Below are positions 16,993 through 24,922 of a DNA stretch of 64,000 bases, one piece after another. Position numbers and translations under genes: made by a program. The notes under the pieces were generated by a model. The model saw only the letters and a list, made by a program, of their open reading frames with translations, made no database searches and was not told where the DNA came from. The stretch is from NCBI RefSeq assembly GCF_001613045.1, contig NZ_BDBP01000039.1, positions 22,619 to 86,618 of the forward strand, written 5' to 3'. This DNA is from Nocardia lijiangensis NBRC 108240 (lineage in GTDB: Bacteria > Actinomycetota > Actinomycetes > Mycobacteriales > Mycobacteriaceae). Position 1 is the stretch's first letter, and every line of letters begins with the position of its first letter.

Positions 16993-17886
16993 CTACGCCG
17001 ATGGGTTGTGGAAGTAGTGGTCTCGGTCGAGGTCATCGATGAGCCCTGGGCCGGTTGGCTGCCAGTCCAGAAGCTTGCGGGTCACGGTACTCGAGACTCG
17101 GACGTCGGACGCCAAGAAGCGGGCCAACCAGCCGAAATGTTCGTCTGCCTCGTTGTCGGGTATCGAGGCCGATGGCAGGTTCAGATGGCGGCCGATCACT
17201 TCGGCGATGGCGTGGACGGGTATTCCTTCCTCGGCAACCGCGTGCAGCACCGCTCCCGCCGGGGCCTGCTCCAGTGCCAGCCGGAACAGCCGGGCGACAT
17301 CGAGCCGGTGCACCGCGGGCCAGCAGGCGGATCCGTCGCCGATATAGCCGGAAACGCCAGTGCTCCGGGCCATGCCGATCAGGGCCGGGACGAAGCCGTG
17401 ATCCCCCTCGCCGTGCACCGACGGAGGAAGTCGCAGTATCGATGAGCGCACGCCGCGCGCGGCGAAGGTGAGCGCCGCCTGCGCACCGGCGTTTCGAGGG
17501 GACGCCGAGGGTGCGTCATGTTCGGTCGCCACTCGCCCCGCCGGAAGCCCGAGCGTCCCGGAGGCGATGACGAGAGGGCGACCCGAGCCTTCGAGCGCGG
17601 CACCGAGCGCCTCGATCGCACGTCGGTCCGTGCGCGCGGCACCCACGTAATCGGCGAAGTCGTGGTTGAACGCTAGGTGAATGACCCCGTCGGACGCGGC
17701 CGCGCCGTCCCGCAGGCTGTCGAGATCATCGAGAGCGCCGCGGTGCACCGCCGCGCCTGCCGCCGTGAGGACTTCGGCCGAGATGTCCGAGCGAGCAAGC
17801 CCGATGACCTCATGGCCCGCGCCGATGAGCTCGGGAACGACTGCCGAGCCGATGAAGCCGGACGCACCGGTTACGAAAACACGCAC
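16993..17886 (-). CDS. Extended/atypical SDR oxidoreductase (NAD-dependent epimerase-like)
   Basis: A 297-aa protein with GTG start at 17886 and TGGAGG upstream. N-terminal Rossmann motif GASGFIGSAVV (G-x-x-G-x-x-G, residues 7-13). The usual Tyr-x-x-x-Lys catalytic pair of classical SDRs is not evident: the place normally held by it reads RNAGAQAALTFAARG. This points to the atypical SDR group, which often includes NAD(P)-binding proteins with altered chemistry. Transcribed away from a TetR gene across two shared operators, so probably induced by that regulator's ligand. Substrate unknown. Confidence 0.85.
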   Translation of the reverse strand: MRVFVTGASGFIGSAVVPELIGAGHEVIGLARSDISAEVLTAAGAAVHRGALDDLDSLRDGAAASDGVIHLAFNHDFADYVGAARTDRRAIEALGAALEGSGRPLVIASGTLGLPAGRVATEHDAPSASPRNAGAQAALTFAARGVRSSILRLPPSVHGEGDHGFVPALIGMARSTGVSGYIGDGSACWPAVHRLDVARLFRLALEQAPAGAVLHAVAEEGIPVHAIAEVIGRHLNLPSASIPDNEADEHFGWLARFLASDVRVSSTVTRKLLDWQPTGPGLIDDLDRDHYFHNPSA

Positions 17887-17942
17887 GATAGAACCTCCAG
17901 GTGGTCAGCTGGTCGAGACCGTTGCCTCGCACCAGGACAGCA

Positions 17943-17963
17943 TGATGTCAGCCACTGTCATCA
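17943..17963. promoter_or_regulatory. TetR-type operator 1
   Basis: TGATGTCAGCCACTGTCATCA, a near-palindrome (TGATG-n-CAG ... CTG-n-CATCA). It differs from operator 2 by one base and lies 57 bases before the SDR start. Confidence 0.7.
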
Positions 17964-17976
17964 CCAACTCTAGCGC

Positions 17977-17997
17977 TGATGTCAGCTACTGTCATCA
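17977..17997. promoter_or_regulatory. TetR-type operator 2
   Basis: TGATGTCAGCTACTGTCATCA, 34 bases on from operator 1 (centre to centre) and 15 bases before the TetR start. Two such sites between divergent genes suggest control of both the SDR and the regulator itself. Confidence 0.7.
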
Positions 17998-18011
17998 GGT
18001 AGGATCGCGAC

Positions 18012-18572
18012 ATGGGTCGATGGGAGCCGAACGCGCGCGGCAGACTCGAGCAGGCGGCCCTGGAGCTCTACCTCGAGCGCGGATTCGAACGAACCACAGT
18101 GGCGGAGATCGCCGGACGAGCCGGGCTGACGGAGCGAACGTTCTTCCGCCACTTCGCCGACAAGCGCGAAGTGCTGTTCTCCGGTTCGCTACAGGAGCTT
18201 CTGGTCGCCACCGTTGCCGATGCCGCCGAGTCCACGCCACCGATGGCCGTCGTCGCCGCGGCACTCGAGGCCGCCGGTGCCGTACTCGAGGCACGTCGCG
18301 AACTGTCCCGGCAGCGCCAGGCTGTGATCGCCGCGAACCCGGCGCTACAGGAGCGCGAGCTGATCAAACTCGCGTCACTCGCCGCCGCGATAGCCGCGGC
18401 GTTGCGCAAACGCGGCGTGCGAGACTCGGCCGCGAGCCTCACCGCCGGGGCGGGGATCGTTGTCTTCAAGATCGCGTTCGAGCGCTGGATCGGTGACCGC
18501 GAGCAGCGGGACCTGCCACAGCTCGTCCGCGAGTCGCTCGACGAACTCAAAGCCGTCACCGCAGACGAATAG
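18012..18572 (+). CDS. TetR-family transcriptional regulator
   Basis: A 186-aa protein starting at ATG 18012. The N-terminal helix-turn-helix is typical: AALELYLERGFERTTVAEIA, then GLTERTFFRHFADKREVLF. The remaining about 130 residues form the helical ligand/dimer domain, rich in Ala, Glu and Arg. The close operators and divergent SDR gene suggest a local repressor. Ligand unknown. After the stop, 18573-18837 holds no supportable gene. Confidence 0.92.
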   Translation: MGRWEPNARGRLEQAALELYLERGFERTTVAEIAGRAGLTERTFFRHFADKREVLFSGSLQELLVATVADAAESTPPMAVVAAALEAAGAVLEARRELSRQRQAVIAANPALQERELIKLASLAAAIAAALRKRGVRDSAASLTAGAGIVVFKIAFERWIGDREQRDLPQLVRESLDELKAVTADE

Positions 18573-18837
18573 GCCACCGCGCATGACCGATCCCCCGAGA
18601 CAGCAATCGAGCCGAGAGCGAACGCCGTCACCGACACCCGCTTGCCTCGACTCGGCGGGCACCGAATGGTCCGAGTCACAGCGCATCCGGGCCAGTCGAC
18701 CTGCGGCGAGCGGCAGCTACCCGCTACACCATGACCGGCACCTGGACTAGCAGCCGCGGCACGGAAAGACCAGATCCCGTTGGGCGGGTTGGAAATCCCG
18801 GTGAGTGAGTGGCCGGCGACGAAGCTGAGAAGTTCCT

Positions 18838-18851
18838 TAGAACACGTTCTA
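18838..18851. promoter_or_regulatory. KstR-like operator
   Basis: TAGAACACGTTCTA fits the KstR pattern T-nn-AAC-nn-GTT-nn-A exactly and lies 12 bases before the phosphatase ATG. KstR is the TetR-type repressor of cholesterol and sterol catabolism in mycobacteria and relatives. Confidence 0.6.
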
Positions 18852-18863
18852 GTGTCGCCCGGC

Positions 18864-19742
18864 ATGAAGATTTCATTCATTGCTCTCATCGGCGCGACTC
18901 TCAGTGCGCTGGCTTTGGTTTCGACGCCCGCGGTGGCCGAGCCGGCGGTGGAGGCGTCGGCGGCTCGGATCGAGTTGCAGGGGGCCGTCAATGTCCGGGA
19001 TATCGGCGGGTATCGGACGTATGACGGGGCCAAGGTCAAGTCCGGCAAGGCGTTTCGGGCCGATTCGCTGGAGAAGCTGACCGATGCGGATGTGCAGAAG
19101 CTCGGGACGTTGAATCTGCGTGCGGCGGTGGATCTCCGGACGCCCGCCGAGGTGCAGTTCGCGGGACAGGACAAGCTGCCCGCGGGTGTTTCGGCGGTGG
19201 CGCGGCCGATCGATGACACCGGCCTGTTCCAGCAGATGCTGCAGGCGATTCAGTCGCGGGATCCGCAGAAGCAGGAGGAGCTGCTGGGCAACGGGCGGGC
19301 CGAGCAGATCATGGCCGGGGTGTATCGCAGTTTCCTGAGTGAGGCCTCGCGCAACGCTTTCGGGCAGACGATCCGCGACGTAGCGAACTCCGACCGCGCC
19401 ACGCTCTACCACTGCACCGCGGGCAAGGACCGCACCGGCTGGCTCACCTACGTGATGCTGCGGGCGGTCGGCGTGCCGGAACGCACCGCGCGGCAGGACT
19501 ACCTGCTGTCCAACCAGTACCGCGCGGCCGCCGACGCCAAACTGCGCGAGGACGTGAAACGCGCTGGGCTGATGCAGAACCCGGAGCTGCTGATCCCGCT
19601 GCAGGAGGTGCGCGACGCCTACCTGGACAACGCCATCCAGCAGATGGAACAGAGCTACGGCGATTTCGGCAAGTTCCTCACCCAGGGACTCGGCCTGGAT
19701 CCGGGCACGATCCTGAAATTGCGTAAGAACCTCGTCGGCTGA
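18864..19742 (+). CDS. Exported protein-tyrosine/lipid phosphatase (PtpB-like, Y_phosphatase3)
   Basis: A 292-aa protein from ATG 18864 (MKISFIALIG). An earlier in-frame ATG at 18780 would read through the operator and is rejected. Signal peptide to about residue 25 (STPAVAEPAVE). The family entry motif NVRDIGGYRTYDG and the catalytic loop HCTAGKDRTG (Cys-x5-Arg) are intact, as in MptpB-type dual phosphatases that act on phosphotyrosine and phosphoinositides. The Lys in C-T-A-G-K-D-R is the hallmark of the lipid-phosphatase-like members. Probably secreted or periplasmic. The KstR-like box links its expression to sterol metabolism. Confidence 0.88.
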   Translation: MKISFIALIGATLSALALVSTPAVAEPAVEASAARIELQGAVNVRDIGGYRTYDGAKVKSGKAFRADSLEKLTDADVQKLGTLNLRAAVDLRTPAEVQFAGQDKLPAGVSAVARPIDDTGLFQQMLQAIQSRDPQKQEELLGNGRAEQIMAGVYRSFLSEASRNAFGQTIRDVANSDRATLYHCTAGKDRTGWLTYVMLRAVGVPERTARQDYLLSNQYRAAADAKLREDVKRAGLMQNPELLIPLQEVRDAYLDNAIQQMEQSYGDFGKFLTQGLGLDPGTILKLRKNLVG

Positions 19743-19753
19743 CACCTCCGATC

Positions 19754-19787
19754 CCGAGCCCTCGCCACACGGGTGGCGGGGGCTCGG
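19754..19787. terminator. Hairpin between convergent genes
   Basis: CCGAGCCCTCGCCAC pairs with GTGGCGGGGGCTCGG (one G-T pair) around ACGG. Confidence 0.75.
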
Positions 19788-19801
19788 CGCTGTCCGGCGT
19801 C

Positions 19802-20254
19802 TCAGTTGTCCGCGCCGGGCCTCGGCACGAGCCCGAGGACGGTGAGATCCAGATCACCGGATGCCTCGGTCCAGCCCATGGCGCGCAGCTCGGTGGGCGC
19901 GCGCACGCCGAGCGCGTGGTGCAGGCCGAGGGCGACGGACCGGGCGAATTCGACGAGGACGTGATCGGCCAGCGGCCAGAACAGGCTGCGCTGCCAGTTG
20001 TCGATCTCGCGCCGGGAAACCGGTTCCTGCCAACCGAGTTCGCGCAGCATCCGCTCGGCGTCGGAGGACATCGGCTGGGCCAGATAGTGGTTGCCCGCGA
20101 GTTCGGCGGACAGTTTGATGTCGTACTGCACGAACTGGACGTAGCGGTTGCCTGGCGCGGCGATGATCAATGTCGCACGCGAGGGCAGCTGGGCCAGACA
20201 GCGGGCCAGTGCCTGCACGAATCGGTCCCAATCCGTGGTCACCGGCTCGCCCAT
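19802..20254 (-). CDS. TY-Chap-like protein
   Basis: A 150-aa protein. It resembles the TY-Chap (YbjN/CesT-related) proteins common in Nocardia: TDWDRFVQALARCLAQLP, then LIIAAPGNRYVQFVQYD, where the beta-strand pattern and F-V-Q-Y are typical, and a helical C-terminal half ending in a beta strand (LDLTVLGLVP). Start at 20254 is preceded by GGGGGAAAG at short spacing; in-frame ATGs at 20287 and 20308 are also possible. No signal peptide. It may bind peptides or partner proteins, but its role is not known. Family call from pattern only. Confidence 0.6.
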   Translation of the reverse strand: MGEPVTTDWDRFVQALARCLAQLPSRATLIIAAPGNRYVQFVQYDIKLSAELAGNHYLAQPMSSDAERMLRELGWQEPVSRREIDNWQRSLFWPLADHVLVEFARSVALGLHHALGVRAPTELRAMGWTEASGDLDLTVLGLVPRPGADN

Positions 20255-20454
20255 CTTTCCCCCGGTCGATCGCACTGGCCCGATCATACGCCGACCTGCC
20301 TGAGACACCAGACGAATCTCCTTGGCGGGACCAAAGGTTCGCGAGAGTGATGCCTTCCGGCAACAACTACGGCAGCCGACGCGTCACCGGCAGGCGATCG
20401 CACCCCAGATTCCGGGGCTGGACGCCAGCCCAGGTGAGGCACCATAGTCCTCTG

Positions 20455-22104
20455 GTGCGAGTGGGTTCTGTGGTGGCGAGGGTGGCGGCCGGGGTGGCCT
20501 TGATGCTCGGGATGGCGACGCCCGCGGCGGCCGAACCACCCGGCGTGCCGTTCACGTGGTGGCAGACCTACCTGACCGCACCGGACGGCACCCGCCTGCA
20601 CGCGGACGTCCTGCGCCCGCCCGGCCTCGCCGACGACGCCAAGACACCCGTCCTGCTCACCGTGAGCCCGTACCGCTCGCACCTGGCCTACCTGACCCAT
20701 CCACTGCCGGAGGGCGGTCCGTCCGTAGAGAACTTGCCGGTCGATGACGCGCTGCGGGCGGGCTACACCTACGTGCTGGTGGATCTGCGCGGGTTCGGCG
20801 GCTCGAACGGGTGCCCGGACTACGGCGGGCCCGGCGAACGGTCGGATGTGGTCACCGCGGTGGAGTGGGCCGCATCCCAGCCCTGGTCGACCGGGCGGGT
20901 CGGCATGACCGGCACCTCGTACGAGGCGTGGACCGGCATGCTCGCGCTCGCGGCGAAACCCAAGGGCTTGGCCGCGGTGGCGGCGTTCGCGCCGGTGGTG
21001 GATCCGTACTCGTATCTGTACATGCGCGGCGTCTCGTGGAAGTTCTCCGGAAAACCGGTGACGGACAACGGCATCCGCCCCGCCGATCAGGTCGGTCTGG
21101 AACATCTCGCCATCGCCTCCACCCCGGCGCACTGGGACGACTCCCCCGAGTATCAGGCGAACGCGGTGAGCATGCCGCCGGGCTGCGCCGAGCGCTACGT
21201 CGACCTCACCACGGACCACGATGCCGTCAACCCCGGGTGGCGCGAGCGCGACCTCGTGGACGACCTGCGCGGCAACACCATTCCGCTGTTCGTCAGCCAA
21301 GGTTTCCTCGATGCCAATACCCGGCCGGACCGCGTCTTCGAGATGTGGCAGGGTCTCGGCCCCGGCGAGCACCGTGCCTGGTTCGGCCAGTGGGGCCACA
21401 CCGATTGCCACACCAAATGCGGCACACCGTTTTTCGATGCCGAACTGATGACGTTCTTCGACCGGCACGTGGCGGGCAAGGACGTCGAGGTGCCCGGTCC
21501 CCGGGTCAGGGTCGGTCAGTTCGACGGCGGCTGGCGCTCCGAAACCGCCTGGCCGCCCGCGGATTCGACGCGCATCTCGGTGCCGCTGCGGACCGGCTCC
21601 TACACCGACCGCGGCCTGCTGCCCGGCCGGGATCGCGAGATCTGGTCGGTGTCACAGCCGTTGGCGGAGCCGATGCACCTGTCCGGCATGGCGACGGCCA
21701 CGCTGCGGCTCACCGGTCCCGAGTCGGCCACTGTCGCCGTCGAGCTCTACGACATCGCCCCGGACGGCCGGGCCACCATCATCACCCGCGGCATCGCCCC
21801 GGTGCGCCCCGACGCCGAGCTCCGGCTGCTGGCTCAGGACTGGCCGCTGGCCGCGGGGCACCGGCTCGGCGCGAAGATCACCGATGTGATCGACGATGTC
21901 TGGTCGCACGCACCGAGCAACGCCGCCGTCACCGTGCACGACGCCCGCTTGGAGCTGCCGGTGCTCACCACCCCGCGCGGCACCGACCTCACCGGCGGCA
22001 CGCCCGACATGCACGCCAGGTGGCGCGGCGAGAAGAGCTTCCCGGTCGGTGCGGACCTCCTGAACAACCCGGCGACCTCCATCGACCTGCCCGCCGCACA
22101 GTGA
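20455..22104 (+). CDS. Exported CocE/NonD-family hydrolase (X-Pro dipeptidyl-peptidase S15-like)
   Basis: A 549-aa protein. The GTG at 20455 is chosen: CATAGT ends six bases before it, suggesting a leaderless transcript, and it gives a signal peptide (VVARVAAGVALMLGMATPAAAEP). The alpha/beta hydrolase domain has VLVDLRGFGGSNG, the nucleophile GTSYEAW (Ser), a later Asp region (NTRPDRVFEMW) and His (FGQWGHTDCH). The C-terminal jelly-roll domain (about residues 370-549) is typical of CocE/S15 enzymes. Likely a secreted or periplasmic acyl hydrolase or peptidase. Substrate cannot be told. Confidence 0.88.
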   Translation: MRVGSVVARVAAGVALMLGMATPAAAEPPGVPFTWWQTYLTAPDGTRLHADVLRPPGLADDAKTPVLLTVSPYRSHLAYLTHPLPEGGPSVENLPVDDALRAGYTYVLVDLRGFGGSNGCPDYGGPGERSDVVTAVEWAASQPWSTGRVGMTGTSYEAWTGMLALAAKPKGLAAVAAFAPVVDPYSYLYMRGVSWKFSGKPVTDNGIRPADQVGLEHLAIASTPAHWDDSPEYQANAVSMPPGCAERYVDLTTDHDAVNPGWRERDLVDDLRGNTIPLFVSQGFLDANTRPDRVFEMWQGLGPGEHRAWFGQWGHTDCHTKCGTPFFDAELMTFFDRHVAGKDVEVPGPRVRVGQFDGGWRSETAWPPADSTRISVPLRTGSYTDRGLLPGRDREIWSVSQPLAEPMHLSGMATATLRLTGPESATVAVELYDIAPDGRATIITRGIAPVRPDAELRLLAQDWPLAAGHRLGAKITDVIDDVWSHAPSNAAVTVHDARLELPVLTTPRGTDLTGGTPDMHARWRGEKSFPVGADLLNNPATSIDLPAAQ

Positions 22105-22211
22105 CGCAGAAGGCCATCCGCCGTGACACCGCACGCACCGACCGACCGGTACCGTTTTCCGGTGTTGAAGAATGCAGTGATGCCCACGAACACGCCGCCC
22201 CCGACCGCCTC

Positions 22212-23588
22212 ATGACGCCCGAGACCACCCCCGCCGGGGTCGACGACCGCGTCGCCGAGCGGCTCGCCGCGGCGCTGCGCTGCGCGACGGTCTCCACCGA
22301 GGACTCGACCGGCGCCGCAGACGCCGCGTTCCAGGAACTCGCCGCGCACTTGGAGCGCTCGTTCCCGCTGGTGCACGCCGAACTCGAGCTCGAGCTGTTC
22401 GGCCACAGCAGGCTCTACCACTGGCCCGGCGCCGATCCGAGCCGGGTGTCGGCGATTCTGCTCGCCCACCAGGACGTGGTGCCGGTCGACGACGCGCGAC
22501 GCTGGACGTATCCGCCCTTCGACGGCGTCGTGGACGACGAGTTCGTGTGGGGTCGCGGCGCCATCGACGACAAGAGCAGGCTGATCGCCATCCTGGAAGC
22601 GGTGGAGGCCGCGCTGGCCGCGGGCGTGCGACCCCGGCACACCCTCTACCTCGCGTTCGGGCACGACGAGGAGATCTTCGGTGACGAGGGCGCCGTCCGG
22701 ATGGCGGACCATCTGCGGCGACTCGGCGTGCGCGCCGACCTGCTGCTGGACGAAGGCGGCGTGATCACCGAGGGCGTAGCCGACGGCGTGGACCGCCCGG
22801 TGGCCTCGATCATGCTGGGCGAGAAGGGATATGCCACCGTACGCCTGCGGGTGCAGGAGACCGGCGGGCATTCCTCGATGCCGGGCAAGCAGACCGCCGT
22901 CGGCCGGATCGCCAGGGCGGTGGGGCGGGTCCAGGATCATCCGATGCCACTGCGGCTGACGCCGGTGATCGCCGACATGCTGACCCGGCTGCGCGCGGTG
23001 ATGCCGGAGACCCGCAGGCGCCTGTTCGGCATCGCCGGTCTCGCCACTCCGATGATCACCCGGATCATGGCCGCCCGCCCGCAGACCGAGGCGCTGGTGC
23101 GCACCACCACCGCCCCCACCGTGATCAGCGGCGGCGTGAAGGCGAACGTGCTGCCCCAGCGCGCCGAGGCGCTCGTCAATTTCCGTATCCTGCCCGGTGA
23201 TTCGGTGGCCGGGGTGCTCGCGCACTGTCGCAAGGTGATCCGCGATCCCGGCGTGCAGCTGGAGCTGGTCGGGATGTCGTCGGAACCGTCGCAGACCACC
23301 GCGCCAGGGCCCGCGTTCGAGCTGGTCGCCCGGCTGGCCGAGACCATCGTCCCCGGCATCGCGGTCACCACCGGCCTCGTGCCCGGCGCCACCGACTCGC
23401 GCCACTACGACGATCTCGCCGCCACCCGATGCAACTTCGCGCCGATCGTGCTGACCGAGGCCGACCTGGCGACAATCCACGGAACCGACGAGCGCATCTC
23501 CCGGGTGAACTACGCTCGCCTCATCGAGTTCAATCGGCGACTGATCGAGGAACTCGCGCACGGATCAACCCGAGAGGAGCGCAGGTGA
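22212..23588 (+). CDS. M20-family metallopeptidase (carboxypeptidase-like)
   Basis: A 458-aa protein from ATG 22212. It has the M20 di-zinc ligands: LLAHQDVVPVD (His, Asp), WGRGAIDDKS (bridging Asp), GHDEEIFGDEG (general base Glu and ligand Glu), and a late His in IHGTDERI. The dimerisation insert includes GEKGYATVRLRVQETGGHSS. No signal peptide. The family includes carboxypeptidase S-type and acyl-amino-acid hydrolases; this one resembles the carboxypeptidase S side in length. It overlaps the next gene by four bases (GTGA), so the two are translationally coupled. Confidence 0.9.
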   Translation: MTPETTPAGVDDRVAERLAAALRCATVSTEDSTGAADAAFQELAAHLERSFPLVHAELELELFGHSRLYHWPGADPSRVSAILLAHQDVVPVDDARRWTYPPFDGVVDDEFVWGRGAIDDKSRLIAILEAVEAALAAGVRPRHTLYLAFGHDEEIFGDEGAVRMADHLRRLGVRADLLLDEGGVITEGVADGVDRPVASIMLGEKGYATVRLRVQETGGHSSMPGKQTAVGRIARAVGRVQDHPMPLRLTPVIADMLTRLRAVMPETRRRLFGIAGLATPMITRIMAARPQTEALVRTTTAPTVISGGVKANVLPQRAEALVNFRILPGDSVAGVLAHCRKVIRDPGVQLELVGMSSEPSQTTAPGPAFELVARLAETIVPGIAVTTGLVPGATDSRHYDDLAATRCNFAPIVLTEADLATIHGTDERISRVNYARLIEFNRRLIEELAHGSTREERR

Positions 23589-24424
23589 CCCGCACCGAGA
23601 AAGGCGAATTCGAGGGCACGGGCAGCAGGATCGCCTGGCGCGCATGGCTTCCCGAGACCGAGACCAAGGCCGTGGTGGTGCTGGTGCACGGTATCGCCGA
23701 GCATTCCGGCCGGTACGCCCACGTCGGAAAACGGCTGGCCGATGCCGGTTTCGCGGTCTACGCGCTCGATCACCTCGGCCACGGCAAGTCGGCGGGCAGC
23801 AAGGCGAACATCGGCTCGATGGCGGGCTCCGCCGACAACGTCGAGGGCATGCTCGAGATCGCCGCGCGCGAACAGCCCGGCGTGCCGAAGTTCCTGCTCG
23901 CCCACTCGATGGGCAGCCTGATCGTGCTGTATCTGGCCACCCGCGCGCCGATCGACGTGACGGGCATCGTGCTCTCCGCCCCGCCGCTGGACATCCCGGT
24001 CGGCAACCCGGTGCAGCGACTGGTGGCGCCGGTGCTGTCCCGGCTGACCCCGAATCTCGGTGTGCTGAAACTGGATTCGTCGATGATCAGCCGCGATCCC
24101 GCGGTGGTCGCGGCCTACGACGCCGACCCGCTGGTCTACCGCGGCAAGCTCCCGGCCCGCACCGGCACCGAGATTCTCAACGCGACCGACACGGTCAAGA
24201 AGCGGCTGGACAAGCTCACCGTCCCGCTGCTGGTGCTGCACGGCACCGCGGACGTCCTCGCCGCGCCGTCCAGCACGGATCTGATCGAGCGCGGCGCGGC
24301 CTCGAAGGATCTGACGGTCATCCGCTACGACGGGCTCTACCACGAGGTCTTCAACGAGCCGGAGCAGGACCGGGTTCTCACCGATGTGGTGACATGGCTG
24401 GAGGAGCACATTACCGAGCCGTAA
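23585..24424 (+). CDS. Alpha/beta hydrolase, monoacylglycerol lipase-like
   Basis: A 279-aa protein, GTG start overlapping the M20 stop, with GAGAGGAGCGCAG upstream. It has the MGL layout: VVVLVHGIAEHSGRY (oxyanion HG), LDHLGHGKSAG, nucleophile LAHSMGS, acid in HGTADVLAAP, and His in LYHEVFNEPEQD. This is very like mycobacterial Rv0183-type monoacylglycerol lipases, which release fatty acid from monoglycerides. No signal peptide is visible, although mycobacterial homologues are found at the envelope. Confidence 0.9.
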   Translation: MTRTEKGEFEGTGSRIAWRAWLPETETKAVVVLVHGIAEHSGRYAHVGKRLADAGFAVYALDHLGHGKSAGSKANIGSMAGSADNVEGMLEIAAREQPGVPKFLLAHSMGSLIVLYLATRAPIDVTGIVLSAPPLDIPVGNPVQRLVAPVLSRLTPNLGVLKLDSSMISRDPAVVAAYDADPLVYRGKLPARTGTEILNATDTVKKRLDKLTVPLLVLHGTADVLAAPSSTDLIERGAASKDLTVIRYDGLYHEVFNEPEQDRVLTDVVTWLEEHITEP

Positions 24425-24433
24425 GATCCGGTC

Positions 24434-24901
24434 ATGGGAACCACATCGACCGGATCCGTCGCGTTCATCCGCGCCACCTGGCACAGCTCGATCGTCGGCA
24501 AGGCTCTGGAGGGCTTCACCACCGAATACACCGACCTCGGCTTCGACCCGGCCACCATCGACGTCTTCGAGGTGCCCGGCGCGTTCGAGATTCCGCTGCA
24601 CGCCAAGCGGCTCGCCCAGACCGGCAGGTACTCCGCGATCGTGGCCGCCGCGCTGGTGGTCGACGGCGGCATCTACCGGCACGATTTCGTCGCCTCGGCC
24701 GTGATCGACGGGCTCATGCGCGTGCAGCTGGACACCGACGTGCCGGTGTTCTCCGTCGTGCTCACCCCGCACCACTTCCACGAGCACAGCGAGCACGTCG
24801 ACTACTTCACCGGGCACTTCGTGACCAAGGGCGCCGAGGCCGCTCGCGCGCTGGCGACCACGCTCAGCTCGCTGCGCGCGCTGCCCGCCGCGGCCGAATA
24901 G
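24434..24901 (+). CDS. ribH: 6,7-dimethyl-8-ribityllumazine synthase, RibH2 type
   Basis: A 155-aa protein, ATG nine bases after the lipase stop. It makes the lumazine precursor of riboflavin from a diaminouracil and a butanone phosphate. It carries the family segments RATWHSSIV, EVPGAFEIPLHAK, VDGGIYRHDFVASAVIDG and VLTPHHFHEHSEH with the catalytic His region. The wording matches the RibH2 branch known from Brucella and Mesorhizobium, which form decamers, rather than the RibH1 branch usual in actinobacterial rib operons. No other riboflavin gene is nearby, so this is probably a second, separately used copy. Confidence 0.9.
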   Translation: MGTTSTGSVAFIRATWHSSIVGKALEGFTTEYTDLGFDPATIDVFEVPGAFEIPLHAKRLAQTGRYSAIVAAALVVDGGIYRHDFVASAVIDGLMRVQLDTDVPVFSVVLTPHHFHEHSEHVDYFTGHFVTKGAEAARALATTLSSLRALPAAAE

Positions 24902-24922
24902 CTCCGGCCGCGGCGCGCCCGC

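Noticed and set aside
20811..22211. N-terminal extension of the M20 peptidase frame
   Set aside because: The 467 extra codons lie on the CocE-type hydrolase gene in another frame, and the M20 domain starts naturally at 22212.
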